The translations under genes and the position numbers were made by a program. DNA of 33,401 nt. It comes from a virus. Positions 7,831 through 14,838 of this stretch are shown here, in pieces. How positions within the stretch are numbered: position 1 is the stretch's first letter; each line of letters opens with the position of its first letter. The stretch spans positions 1-33,401 of IMG/VR virus record IMGVR_UViG_3300029787_000185, one strand, 5' to 3'. The notes below the pieces were generated by a model. The model was not told the DNA's origin. It made no database searches and was given only the letters and a program-made list of their open reading frames with translations.

Positions 7831-8769
7831 ATGGCTATTTCAAGAGCTCAGATGTTAAAAGAACTCCTACCCGGACTAAACGCATTGTTTGGATTGGAGT
7901 ACGAAAAGTACGATGATGAACACACCATGATTTACGAAACTGAAAATTCTGATAGAAGTTTTGAAGAAGAAGTTCAGTTAAGTGGATTTGGTCAAGCAGT
8001 TGTAAAAGATGAAGGTTCTGCAATCACTTATGATTCAGCACAAGAAAGTTTTACATCTAGATACAACCATGAAACCATTGCTTTAGGTTTTGCGATTACA
8101 GAAGAAGCAATAGAGGACAACCTCTATGATTCACTTTCTGCTCGTTATACTAAAGCATTAGCAAGGGCTATGGCTTACACTAAGCAAGTCAAGTCTGCTT
8201 TCCCACTTAATAATGGGTTTACAAATTCTTTCCAATCGGGAGATGGAGTAAACTTATTTACTGCTAGTGGAGATGGTGTTACTGGTGGGGACGGACACCC
8301 ATTGGTAGATGGAAGTAAAAACTCTAATAGACCTGCTACTGCAGCAGACCTTAATGAAACATCTTTAGAAGATGCTGTTATTAATATCGGCAATTTTAAA
8401 GACCAAAGAGGTTTGAAGATAGCGGCTAGACCTAAGAGACTAATTGTTCCTTCTGCATTGCAGTTTACAGCAACTAGACTTTTAGAGTCGCAGTTTAGAG
8501 TTGGTACATCTGATAATGATATTAATGCTATATCCTCTAATGGTGCTATACCAGAAGGATATATGATTAACCATTATCTTACTGATACTAATGCTTTCTT
8601 CATCATTACTGATGTTCCTAACGGCATGAAACATTTCAATAGAACCGGAATGGAAACATCTATGGACGGAGATTTTGACACCGGAAATGTCAGATACAAA
8701 GCTAGAGAAAGATACTCATTTGGAGTATCAGACCCGCTTGGTATTTACGGCTCACCGGGTTCAAGCTAG
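7831..8769 (+). CDS. Major capsid protein (HK97 fold)
   Basis: The 312-residue protein reads as a full-length HK97-fold coat protein. The N-terminal arm is 'SRAQMLKELLPGLNALFGLEY'. Then come 'FGQAVVKDEGSAITYDSAQE', 'YNHETIALGFAITEEAIEDN' (spine helix region) and 'LARAMAYTKQVKSAFPLN', and the C-terminal part has 'VRYKARERYSFGVSDPLGIYG', typical of coat protein ends in this group. The pattern is nearest to Mu gpT-like coats by eye. The gene has an excellent ribosome site (TTATAGGAGAATAAA) and is followed at once by a strong terminator (8778-8803), as expected for the most abundant virion protein. Confidence 0.85.
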   Translation: MAISRAQMLKELLPGLNALFGLEYEKYDDEHTMIYETENSDRSFEEEVQLSGFGQAVVKDEGSAITYDSAQESFTSRYNHETIALGFAITEEAIEDNLYDSLSARYTKALARAMAYTKQVKSAFPLNNGFTNSFQSGDGVNLFTASGDGVTGGDGHPLVDGSKNSNRPATAADLNETSLEDAVINIGNFKDQRGLKIAARPKRLIVPSALQFTATRLLESQFRVGTSDNDINAISSNGAIPEGYMINHYLTDTNAFFIITDVPNGMKHFNRTGMETSMDGDFDTGNVRYKARERYSFGVSDPLGIYGSPGSS

Positions 8770-8777
8770 AACTTTAT

Positions 8778-8803
8778 GGGGAGCCTTGTGCTCCCCTTTT
8801 TTT
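8778..8803 (+). terminator. Rho-independent terminator after the major capsid gene
   Basis: GGGGAGC (8778-8784) and GCTCCCC (8790-8796) form a perfect 7-bp G/C-rich stem with a 5-base loop, followed by seven T (8797-8803). It is the strongest terminator in the window. It probably sets capsid mRNA ends while partial read-through feeds the genes after it. I see no convincing promoter in the 84 bases from here to the next ATG (8888). Confidence 0.9.
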
Positions 8804-8887
8804 GTAACTAGGGATATTATTAATTGTCTATCAACTGCCCTAGCAGACTTTGCCAAGATGATAGATATTTTCTTTTAGGAGAAAGAC

Positions 8888-9412
8888 ATGGCTAACTCAA
8901 CCTTTAATGGACCAGTTAGGTCCGAAAATGGCTTTACAGTCATTTCAAAAAATTCAACAACAGGTGCTATTACTACTGAATTTACTTTAGATGGTGATGG
9001 TATGAAAGTTACACCTGTAGCTTTAACTGATGCAGATACAACACTAACAGCAACAGCTAATGGTGGTCGTACTAATGTAGTTCCAGCTATTACAGGTAAT
9101 AGAACTCTTACACTACCAAGTCCTTCCGCTGGTGTTTACTTTAAATTTATTTATGGTGGTGCAGCAGAAGAAACAGAAAACCTTATCATTGATACAGGTT
9201 CAGATACTAATTTCTTCTTAGGTGGAATTATACATTTAGATTCTAATGCAGATAATGTTTCTGTTTTTGCTGATGGTAACTCAAACTCCATTCTTACTTT
9301 AACTGACTTTGGTTTATTTGAAATTAATATATTAGCTAAAGATAGTACTAATTGGTATATCTGGGGCAACCAAGAAGGTGCTGATGTTCCAGCATTTACT
9401 GACCAATCTTAA
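8888..9412 (+). CDS. Putative virion surface or head-fibre protein
   Basis: The 174-residue protein begins 'STFNGPVRSENGF', a lead-in I associate with structural proteins of marine phages. It continues as a Thr/Gly-rich beta protein with 'VPAITGNRTLTLPSPSAGVY' and 'DSTNWYIWGNQEGAD', a pattern like the beta-folded spike or decoration domains that cover phage heads. It follows the capsid terminator with its own strong TTTTAGGAGAAAGAC ribosome site. The role is inferred from position and composition; no catalytic motif is visible. Confidence 0.6.
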   Translation: MANSTFNGPVRSENGFTVISKNSTTGAITTEFTLDGDGMKVTPVALTDADTTLTATANGGRTNVVPAITGNRTLTLPSPSAGVYFKFIYGGAAEETENLIIDTGSDTNFFLGGIIHLDSNADNVSVFADGNSNSILTLTDFGLFEINILAKDSTNWYIWGNQEGADVPAFTDQS

Positions 9413-9424
9413 TAGGAGTAAATT

Positions 9425-9829
9425 ATGGCTGATGCAGTAACCTCACAAACTATAATTGATGGCGATAAAATCGCTGTTATGAAGTTTACTAATGTTAGTG
9501 ATGGCACTGGTGAATCAGCAGTAAAAAAAGTTGATGTGTCTGCCTTAAACTCAAACAGTTTAGGGCAGTCATGTTCTTCAGTTTCAGTAGCAAGAATATA
9601 TTGGGCTTGTAGAGGTATGGGCGTAAATATAGAATTTGATGCAAGTACTAATGTATTAATTACAGGATTGCCTACTGATAGCACTGGAGATGAATACTAT
9701 GATTTATTTTCTGGTATTCCAAACAATGCAGGTTCAGGTAAAACTGGAGACATTGACTTTACTACTGTTAGTCATTCAAGCGGTGATACATACTCTATAA
9801 TATTAGTATTAAATAAAATTTACGAATAG
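9425..9829 (+). CDS. Conserved phage structural protein, unknown
   Basis: A 134-residue protein with a start resembling its upstream neighbour (MADAVTSQTIIDGDKIAVM) and a beta-rich body: 'VMKFTNVSDGTGESAVKKVD', then 'ARIYWACRGMGVNIEFDAST', then a Gly/Ser-rich C-terminus ending 'YSIILVLNKIYE'. A ribosome site (AATAGGAGTAAATT) is present. Two Cys residues (in SLGQSC and YWAC) are not arranged as a metal site. I infer a virion protein from its place among head genes. No known family can be named. Confidence 0.6.
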   Translation: MADAVTSQTIIDGDKIAVMKFTNVSDGTGESAVKKVDVSALNSNSLGQSCSSVSVARIYWACRGMGVNIEFDASTNVLITGLPTDSTGDEYYDLFSGIPNNAGSGKTGDIDFTTVSHSSGDTYSIILVLNKIYE

Positions 9830-9837
9830 GTGAAACT

Positions 9838-10026
9838 ATGACAATTAAAAAAGAAGAAAATGGACACTTTGAAAATGGCGACCCAGCTTTTGTTATATGG
9901 AATGGTGAAGAATTAGTAGCCGGACCATTAAGAGAAAAAGAAGCTGATGCTATGCTTAAAGAACTCAAACCAAAAAAGAAACCAGCTGCAAAAAAACCAG
10001 CTAAAAAACCAAAGGTGAAGAAATGA
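9838..10026 (+). CDS. Small protein with Lys/Pro-rich tail
   Basis: The 62-residue protein has a folded front part (residues 1-40, 'GDPAFVIWNGEELVAGPLRE') and a strongly basic end of repeated K-P/K-A (last 20 residues). Such histone-like tails bind nucleic acid or acidic surfaces. It opens a run of basic small proteins (9838-10838). The stop codon shares bases with the next start (ATGA), so the next protein is probably translated by reinitiation. Confidence 0.65.
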   Translation: MTIKKEENGHFENGDPAFVIWNGEELVAGPLREKEADAMLKELKPKKKPAAKKPAKKPKVKK

Positions 10027-10163
10027 AAAAATCAAAATACAAATCTATGAAAGGTGGTAAGTCCACCAAATATAAATCAATGAGAGGTGGCAGACAAACT
10101 AAATCTAGTATGCCGCAAACTTTCAATGAAATTATTAAAAAGAAAATAGGTGGTAAGGTTTAA
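10023..10163 (+). CDS. Very small basic repeat protein
   Basis: This 46-residue protein overlaps the previous stop by ATGA. It consists mainly of two copies of a basic motif ('KYKSMKGGKST' and 'KYKSMRGGRQT') followed by a short helix 'FNEIIKKKIGGKV'. About a third of the residues are Lys or Arg. Codon use and the coupled start support a real gene despite the size. Function unknown; nucleic-acid or capsid-interior binding is plausible from charge alone. Confidence 0.55.
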   Translation: MKKSKYKSMKGGKSTKYKSMRGGRQTKSSMPQTFNEIIKKKIGGKV

Positions 10164-10169
10164 TAATAA

Positions 10170-10463
10170 ATGAGCCGAGCTACCAAAGACTCTCGTTTAA
10201 AAAGAGCAGGTGTTAGTGGGTACAATAAACCAAAGCGTACCCCTAACCACCCTAAGAAATCTCATATAGTTGTTGCAAAAGAAGGCAGCAAGATAAAAAC
10301 TATTAGGTTTGGCGAGAAAGGTGCTAAGACTGCAGGTAAACCTAAGAAGGGTGAGTCTCGTAGAATGAAGATGAAAAGAAAATCTTTTAAAGCAAGACAT
10401 GGTAAAAATATTAGAAAAGGTAAAATGTCAGCTGCTTATTGGGCTGACAAAGTTAAGTGGTAA
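10170..10463 (+). CDS. DUF6321-type basic phage protein
   Basis: The 97-residue protein begins 'SRATKDSRLKRAGVSGYNKP' and ends 'ARHGKNIRKGKMSAAYWADK', a pattern I recognise from a small conserved protein of cyanophages and other marine phages, known to me as DUF6321. It is very rich in Lys and Arg and has no membrane segment. The function is not known to me. It lies in a cluster of similarly basic proteins within the structural genes, so virion-associated DNA binding is a reasonable guess only. Confidence 0.7.
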   Translation: MSRATKDSRLKRAGVSGYNKPKRTPNHPKKSHIVVAKEGSKIKTIRFGEKGAKTAGKPKKGESRRMKMKRKSFKARHGKNIRKGKMSAAYWADKVKW

Positions 10464-10467
10464 AAAA

Positions 10468-10653
10468 ATGACAACAGTTAAAGATGCTTTAAATGCTATA
10501 GAAGCACATGAAAGAGAATGTAAAGCTTTATACAAAAGTATAGATAAAAGATTAGAAGATGGTTCAAAGCGTTTTGATAAAATTGAAATGATGATATGGG
10601 CTGTGTATCCTTTTATTGTTGCAACTGTAATTACAGCTGGATTTATTTCGTGA
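10468..10653 (+). CDS. XhlA-like membrane protein with coiled coil
   Basis: The 61-residue protein has a helical, charged N-terminal part ('ALNAIEAHERECKALYKSID' to about residue 42) followed by one membrane segment ('MMIWAVYPFIVATVITAGFI'). This matches the layout of XhlA-type hemolysin/holin-accessory proteins. I place the start at ATG 10468; the frame is open further upstream but runs inside the previous gene. It could assist the holin encoded at 24238, or anchor another factor. It ends in a GTGA overlap with the next gene. Confidence 0.55.
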   Translation: MTTVKDALNAIEAHERECKALYKSIDKRLEDGSKRFDKIEMMIWAVYPFIVATVITAGFIS

Positions 10654-10838
10654 GCAGAGCAAAAAAATCTAAGTCAACAGTAAACAAAGCTGGTAACTAT
10701 ACAAAGCCTACTATGCGTAAGCGTATATTTAATAGAATAAAATCAGGTGGTAAGGGTGGTAAACCCGGTCAATGGTCTGCTCGTAAGGCACAAATGTTAG
10801 CTAAAGCTTATAAAAAAGCAGGTGGCGGATATAAGTAG
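10650..10838 (+). CDS. Small basic conserved phage protein (GTG start)
   Basis: A 62-residue protein (Met-SRAKKSKSTVNKAGNYT...) starting at GTG 10650, which overlaps the preceding stop in GTGA. An ATG-started reading at 10596 exists in the same frame but lies inside the upstream gene. The conserved core 'KRIFNRIKSGGKGGKPGQWS' and 'ARKAQMLAKAYKKAGGGYK' is one I have seen in many marine phages without a function. Strongly basic; fourth member of the local basic cluster. Confidence 0.7.
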   Translation: MSRAKKSKSTVNKAGNYTKPTMRKRIFNRIKSGGKGGKPGQWSARKAQMLAKAYKKAGGGYK

Positions 10839-11513
10839 ATGTCTTATCTTATAAGCAATATACCTCATTTTAAATGTTGGGTTAGAAAAGAATTTACTGC
10901 AAACCACGAACAATATCACGGAGAATATTTACACGCTATAGCAATAGCAGTAAACACAATTCCTGATAGGTCTTTATCTTTTCAAGTTGTATTTACAGGC
11001 TGTGATGAAGAAGATAATGTGCATGGTGGAGCTATGTGGGCTCGTATGCCTATACAAGCTTTAATAGCAGACATACCTTCTGATACTTGGGGCGAACCAA
11101 TGGAAGACCATTTAGCACAGCCTTGGGATTGTGAAGCAAGAAATCACTCTGTTGTAGTAATAGATAGAGTAAGTTCTAGTCCTTGGTTATGTAAAATAGA
11201 TAATAAATTTTATCGTGGCAAATATATGTTTACTGTAGATTACACAGGCAACTCAATAGCTGATTGTCCTGCACAACATAAACAGTCTCATGTATTATAT
11301 ATAACAGAAGATTGTAAATGGAAAGGCAACTTTGTAGCATTACCTAACAATAGAGTAAGAGCAACAAGTCCTGCACTATGGGTAACAGGAGAAGGACCAC
11401 CAGATTTTACACCATCACAATATTTACATTCAGCAGAAATACATGAAAGTTATTTAAACCCTGATATAACATTTAATAATTTATATAGTGAAGAATTAAA
11501 CGAGGAAGATTAA
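10839..11513 (+). CDS. Conserved phage protein, unknown (possible virion component)
   Basis: The 224-residue protein is beta-rich, with many Trp, His and Cys: 'FKCWVRKEFTANHEQYHGEY' near the start, 'VHGGAMWARMPIQALIAD', 'HLAQPWDCEARNHSVVVIDR' in the middle, and 'GEGPPDFTPSQYLHSAEIH' near the end. It has no signal peptide or membrane segment. I recall similar proteins in cyanophage and other marine phage genomes, without assigned function. It starts directly after the stop of the previous gene and ends in a TAATG overlap with the next. Structural role inferred from position only. Confidence 0.65.
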   Translation: MSYLISNIPHFKCWVRKEFTANHEQYHGEYLHAIAIAVNTIPDRSLSFQVVFTGCDEEDNVHGGAMWARMPIQALIADIPSDTWGEPMEDHLAQPWDCEARNHSVVVIDRVSSSPWLCKIDNKFYRGKYMFTVDYTGNSIADCPAQHKQSHVLYITEDCKWKGNFVALPNNRVRATSPALWVTGEGPPDFTPSQYLHSAEIHESYLNPDITFNNLYSEELNEED

Positions 11514-11749
11514 TGCCATTAAAAAAATCACAAAGGTCTTTAAAAGACTGGGGCAAACAAAAGTGGCGAACATCTGATGGCAAACCAAGCAAAGGTAAAA
11601 AAAGATATTTACCTGATAAGGCATGGAAATCTTTAAGTAAATCTGAAAAAGCAGCTACTAATAAAGCTAAAGCAAAAGGAAATAGAAAAGGTAAACAGTT
11701 TGTAAAACAACCTAAAAAAATAGCAAAAAAAACAGCAAGGTATAGATAA
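11513..11749 (+). CDS. DUF5872-type small basic protein
   Basis: The 78-residue protein shows the pattern 'KDWGKQKWRTSDGKPSKGK' followed by 'RYLPDKAWKSLSKSEKAATN' and 'GKQFVKQP', which I associate with DUF5872, a small basic domain found in many viruses with no known function. It is strongly basic and coupled at both ends by TAATG overlaps. Its place just before the head-tail adaptor genes is consistent with a virion or packaging accessory. Confidence 0.7.
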   Translation: MPLKKSQRSLKDWGKQKWRTSDGKPSKGKKRYLPDKAWKSLSKSEKAATNKAKAKGNRKGKQFVKQPKKIAKKTARYR

Positions 11750-12441
11750 TGGCAACAAGCGGAACTACAGCATTTAATTTAGATTTAAGTGATATTATTG
11801 AAGAAGCATACGAGTTATGTGGACTTGAATTGCGTTCAGGTTATGAATATAAAACAGCAAGAAGAGCTTTAGATTTATTATTTCTTGAATGGCAGAACAG
11901 AGGTCTTAATCTTTTTAGCGTAGAAGAAGGCACACAAACTTTAACAGAAGGCACAGGAAGTTATACATTAGATAGTAATGTACTGGATATAATAGAAGCT
12001 TTTATAAGAACAGATGCTAGTGATGTAAACAAACAAGTTGACCAAACACTTAGAAGAATATCTGTTAGTGAGTATGCACATATAGCTAATAAATTAAATA
12101 AAGGTAAACCAAGTTTATTTTACTTTGATAGAAACATAAGTACTCCAGCTATAAAACTATGGTCATCTCCAGATGGTAATGCTACTTATACATTAGTTTA
12201 TTACTATGTTAAAAAAATAGAAGACACAGGTAATGTAGGAACAAATAATACAGGAGTTCCTACAAGATATTTACCATGTATGACTTATGGATTAGCTTAT
12301 AATATTGCTTGTAAAAATAATGATGCTTTACAAAAAGTGCCTATGATACAACAAAAATACGAAGAACTATGGAATGATGTTAGCGATGCAGATAGAGAAA
12401 GAGCATCAGTAAGATTTGTTCCTTTTAATAATCATATTTAA
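11749..12441 (+). CDS. Head-tail adaptor (P22 gp4-like)
   Basis: The 230-residue protein contains 'IIEEAYELCGLELRSGYEY' and 'ARRALDLLFLEWQNRGLNLF', the helical signature of podovirus adaptor proteins of the P22 gp4/T7 gp11 kind that join the portal to the tail. The C-terminal part 'RYLPCMTYGLAYNIACKN' and 'YEELWNDVSDADRERASVRF' also fits this group. The protein would form a ring beneath the portal. A second adaptor-like gene follows two genes later. It starts by TAATG overlap. Exact family (gp4 or T7 gp11 type) is not settled. Confidence 0.75.
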   Translation: MATSGTTAFNLDLSDIIEEAYELCGLELRSGYEYKTARRALDLLFLEWQNRGLNLFSVEEGTQTLTEGTGSYTLDSNVLDIIEAFIRTDASDVNKQVDQTLRRISVSEYAHIANKLNKGKPSLFYFDRNISTPAIKLWSSPDGNATYTLVYYYVKKIEDTGNVGTNNTGVPTRYLPCMTYGLAYNIACKNNDALQKVPMIQQKYEELWNDVSDADRERASVRFVPFNNHI

Positions 12442-12443
12442 TT

Positions 12444-12758
12444 ATGGCATACGCAGCAGGAAAAAAAGCTTTAGGCACTTGTGATAGATGTGGTTTTACT
12501 TATAAGTTAAATGAACTTAGGTATGAAACAGAAAACAAAGTTAGAAATGGTTTAAGGGTTTGCCATACTTGTTATGACCCAGAACAACCACAATTAGATA
12601 TAAACCTTGTATCAACTATAGACCCACAAACTTTATACGATGCAAGAGTTGATACTGGTGAAGCAAGTTCCAGAGAGTTATTTGGTTTTGACCCTGTAAC
12701 TGGAACAGGATTAATAATGAATGGAAGCATAGGTAAAGTAACAATAACAATAGGATAA
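12444..12758 (+). CDS. Zinc-ribbon phage protein
   Basis: The 104-residue protein carries a four-Cys zinc-ribbon-like site: 'CDRCGFTY' at residues 13-20 and 'CHTC' at 40-43, followed by 'YDPEQPQ'. The remainder is a Gly/Ile-rich tail ending 'IGKVTITIG'. I recall similar proteins beside adaptor genes in marine phages. The metal site could stabilise a small virion part or bind nucleic acid. Its place between two adaptor-like genes makes a connector-complex role plausible, but none is shown. Confidence 0.7.
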   Translation: MAYAAGKKALGTCDRCGFTYKLNELRYETENKVRNGLRVCHTCYDPEQPQLDINLVSTIDPQTLYDARVDTGEASSRELFGFDPVTGTGLIMNGSIGKVTITIG

Positions 12759-12759
12759 T

Positions 12760-13401
12760 ATGACATATTCAGAATTAAAAAGTTTAATACAAGATTATTT
12801 GCAAAATACAGAAACAAGTTTTGTTTCTAATATTGCAAACATTATTAAACAAGCAGAAGAAAGAATATTAAAAACAGTAAAGCTTCCTGTCTTTAGAAAA
12901 AATGTAGAAGGAAGTTTAGCATCAGGTAATAAATATTTATCTACACCAACAGATTTTTTAGATAACTTTTCTTTATCTATTACAAACTCTAGTGAACAAT
13001 CTTTTTTATTATTTAAAGATGTAAACTTTATTAGAGAAGTTTATCCTAATGCTTCAACTACAGGTATTCCAAAACATTATGCTTTATTTGATGATACAAC
13101 TTTTATAGTAGGACCTACTCCAAATGCATCTTTTACAGCTGAACTGCATTATTTTTACAGACCAGCATCTATAACAGCAGGTTCAGATAGCGGTACAACA
13201 TGGCTATCTACAAATGCTAGAAATGCTTTATTATATGGTTCTTTAATAGAAGGATATATGTACATGAAAGGAGATGCGAACTTAATGCAACAGTATGAAA
13301 AAAGATATATGGAATCTATATCTAGGTTAAAAACTTTAGGTGAAGGAGATAATACTGTTGATACCTATAGAGATGATGTTGTAAGAGTAGAAAGAACATA
13401 A
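12760..13401 (+). CDS. Phage adaptor-like protein (second head-tail connector)
   Basis: The 213-residue protein shows 'IIKQAEERILKTVKLPVFRK', 'YLSTPTDFLDNFSLSI', 'HYALFDDTTFIVGPTPN' and 'LHYFYRPASITA', then 'NARNALLYGSLIEGYMYMKG'. I recognise this as the adaptor type of podoviruses (as in SU10-like phages), a connector between the portal ring and the tail nozzle. It pairs with the gp4-like gene at 11749. The C-terminal 'QQYEKRYMESISRLK' helix is also typical. Ends in TAATG overlap with the next gene. Confidence 0.75.
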   Translation: MTYSELKSLIQDYLQNTETSFVSNIANIIKQAEERILKTVKLPVFRKNVEGSLASGNKYLSTPTDFLDNFSLSITNSSEQSFLLFKDVNFIREVYPNASTTGIPKHYALFDDTTFIVGPTPNASFTAELHYFYRPASITAGSDSGTTWLSTNARNALLYGSLIEGYMYMKGDANLMQQYEKRYMESISRLKTLGEGDNTVDTYRDDVVRVERT

Positions 13402-13691
13402 TGTTTAGCGTAGATGTAAAAACAAATATAGGCGACATAGCAGTTAAAACTACTAACAACAAAGGTTTAAGTCCTGAATATTGGACTGAAAGAATAATAG
13501 ATAAGTTAATTTCTATTAGTGATGGTGCTGACCCAATGGTAAAAGCACAAGCACAAGCATTTAAAGATAGTATGACACAAGTTGTTTTATTATATTTGAA
13601 ACAAGCTATAGCTAGTGATAGAGCTACTGTAGCAGGATTATTACAAAAACAAGGTCATAAAGATATGGCTGATATTATAAGGAGACTTTAA
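13401..13691 (+). CDS. Small conserved phage protein after the adaptor
   Basis: The 96-residue protein is mainly helical after residue 25: 'ERIIDKLISISDGADPMVKA', 'QAFKDSMTQVVLLYLKQAIA', 'RATVAGLLQKQGHKDMADII'. Similar short helical proteins are found beside adaptor genes in other phages, in my recollection, with no function assigned. It has no membrane segment. It shares a TAATG junction at each end, so it belongs to the same translational unit as its neighbours. Confidence 0.65.
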   Translation: MFSVDVKTNIGDIAVKTTNNKGLSPEYWTERIIDKLISISDGADPMVKAQAQAFKDSMTQVVLLYLKQAIASDRATVAGLLQKQGHKDMADIIRRL

Positions 13692-14122
13692 TGGCAATTT
13701 CACAAGCAATGTGCACTTCATTTAAACAAGAGTTATTGGTAGGTACACACAACTTTACTGCTACAAGCGGTAATACATTCAGACTTGCTTTATATACAAG
13801 TTCTGCATCTTTAGGTGCTAGTACAACTGCATATACAACTTCAAATGAAGTTAGTGGTACAGGCTATACTGCTAAAGGTGGTGCATTAACTAATGTTACA
13901 CCAACAACTTCAGGCACAACTGCCTTAACAGACTTTGCTGATTTAACATTTAGCACAGCAACTATAACTGCTAATGGAGCAATGATATTTAATGATAGTG
14001 CTTCAGGCGACCCAGCAGTTGCAGTATTAGCTTTTGGTGGAGATAAGACTTCAACAGCAGGTGATTTTACAATTCAATTTCCAGCAGCAGATGCTTCAAA
14101 CGCTATTATAAGAATAGCATAA
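13691..14122 (+). CDS. Putative tail-fibre-associated beta protein
   Basis: The 143-residue protein is Thr/Ala/Ser/Gly-rich and beta-rich, beginning 'SQAMCTSFKQELLVGTHNF' and continuing 'FRLALYTSSASLGASTTAY', a start I have seen in phage tail-associated proteins. It ends 'IQFPAADASNAIIRIA'. The ribosome site (AAGGAGA) is inside the previous gene. It is the first of four fibre-like proteins (13691-17689), so I infer a fibre or a fibre-connector. No enzymatic motif is visible. Confidence 0.6.
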   Translation: MAISQAMCTSFKQELLVGTHNFTATSGNTFRLALYTSSASLGASTTAYTTSNEVSGTGYTAKGGALTNVTPTTSGTTALTDFADLTFSTATITANGAMIFNDSASGDPAVAVLAFGGDKTSTAGDFTIQFPAADASNAIIRIA

Positions 14123-14128
14123 TAGCCT

Positions 14129-14824
14129 ATGGCTAATGTAACAGGTTGGGGCAGAGGTACTTGGGGTCAACTGACTTGGGGCGAACCTATACCTGTAGAA
14201 GTTACTGGAGTTGCAGGAACTACTGCACTTGGTAGCGAAACAGTAATAGCAAAAGCTTTAGTTAGTGTAACTGGAGTTAGTGGTACATCAGCACTTGGAA
14301 GTGAAACTGTTACAGGCACAGCTAATGTTTCTGTTACAGGAAATGTAGGTACATCTGCATTAGGTAATGAAACAGTTGTTGCTGAAGCCAATACTTCAGT
14401 TACAGGCAATGTAGGAACATCAGCACTAGGTAATGCTATAACAGCAGGTGCTGCAGTTACAGGTGTATCTGGTTCTGCTTCAGCTGGAACACTTGGTGAT
14501 GAGTCAGTTTCTGCAGGAGCTACAGTATCTCCAACAGGTTTATCTGCAACAAGCGGATTAGGAAGTGTAAGTTTAGTTACTAATAATACACTTTCAGTAA
14601 CAGGACTAGAAGGAACAACAAGTTTAGGTTCTGTAACTACAATAGCAAAAGCTATTGCATTACCAACAGGTGTAAGTGGTACAGGAGAAACACAAACAGT
14701 AAATGTTTGGGGTTTAATAGATGATAGCCAAACACCAAATTATAGTAGTATATCTACGACACAAACACCAAATTATAGTAATATAAATACTACCCAAACC
14801 CCAGACTGGGAAGAGGTAGCTTAA
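14129..14824 (+). CDS. Repeat-containing tail-fibre protein
   Basis: The 231-residue protein opens with 'GWGRGTWGQLTWGE', then has about seven repeats of roughly 22 residues with core 'VSVTGxxGTSALGSETV'. It ends with three copies of an 11-residue motif ('QTPNYSSISTT' type, the last 'QTPDWEEVA'). The DNA of the last part also repeats with a 33-base period (14729-14800). Such arrays form long beta structures, often in receptor-binding fibres. It lies directly upstream of the large S74 fibre gene. No catalytic residues are visible. Confidence 0.65.
   Translation: MANVTGWGRGTWGQLTWGEPIPVEVTGVAGTTALGSETVIAKALVSVTGVSGTSALGSETVTGTANVSVTGNVGTSALGNETVVAEANTSVTGNVGTSALGNAITAGAAVTGVSGSASAGTLGDESVSAGATVSPTGLSATSGLGSVSLVTNNTLSVTGLEGTTSLGSVTTIAKAIALPTGVSGTGETQTVNVWGLIDDSQTPNYSSISTTQTPNYSNINTTQTPDWEEVA
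14195..14656 (+). repeat. Tandem 66-bp coding repeats (about seven copies)
   Basis: Degenerate in-frame repeats of about 66 bases, each coding for a 22-residue unit of the VTG-x-x-GT-x-A-LGSET type within the fibre protein at 14129-14824. One pair of units is offset by a residue (21 and 23). Diverged at the DNA level, so old rather than recently expanded. Confidence 0.6.
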
Positions 14825-14838
14825 TATAGGAATGAAAT

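Noticed and set aside
8675-8878. 67-codon + strand reading frame over the end of the capsid gene
   Set aside because: Mostly a shadow of the capsid gene and it runs through the terminator at 8778-8803.
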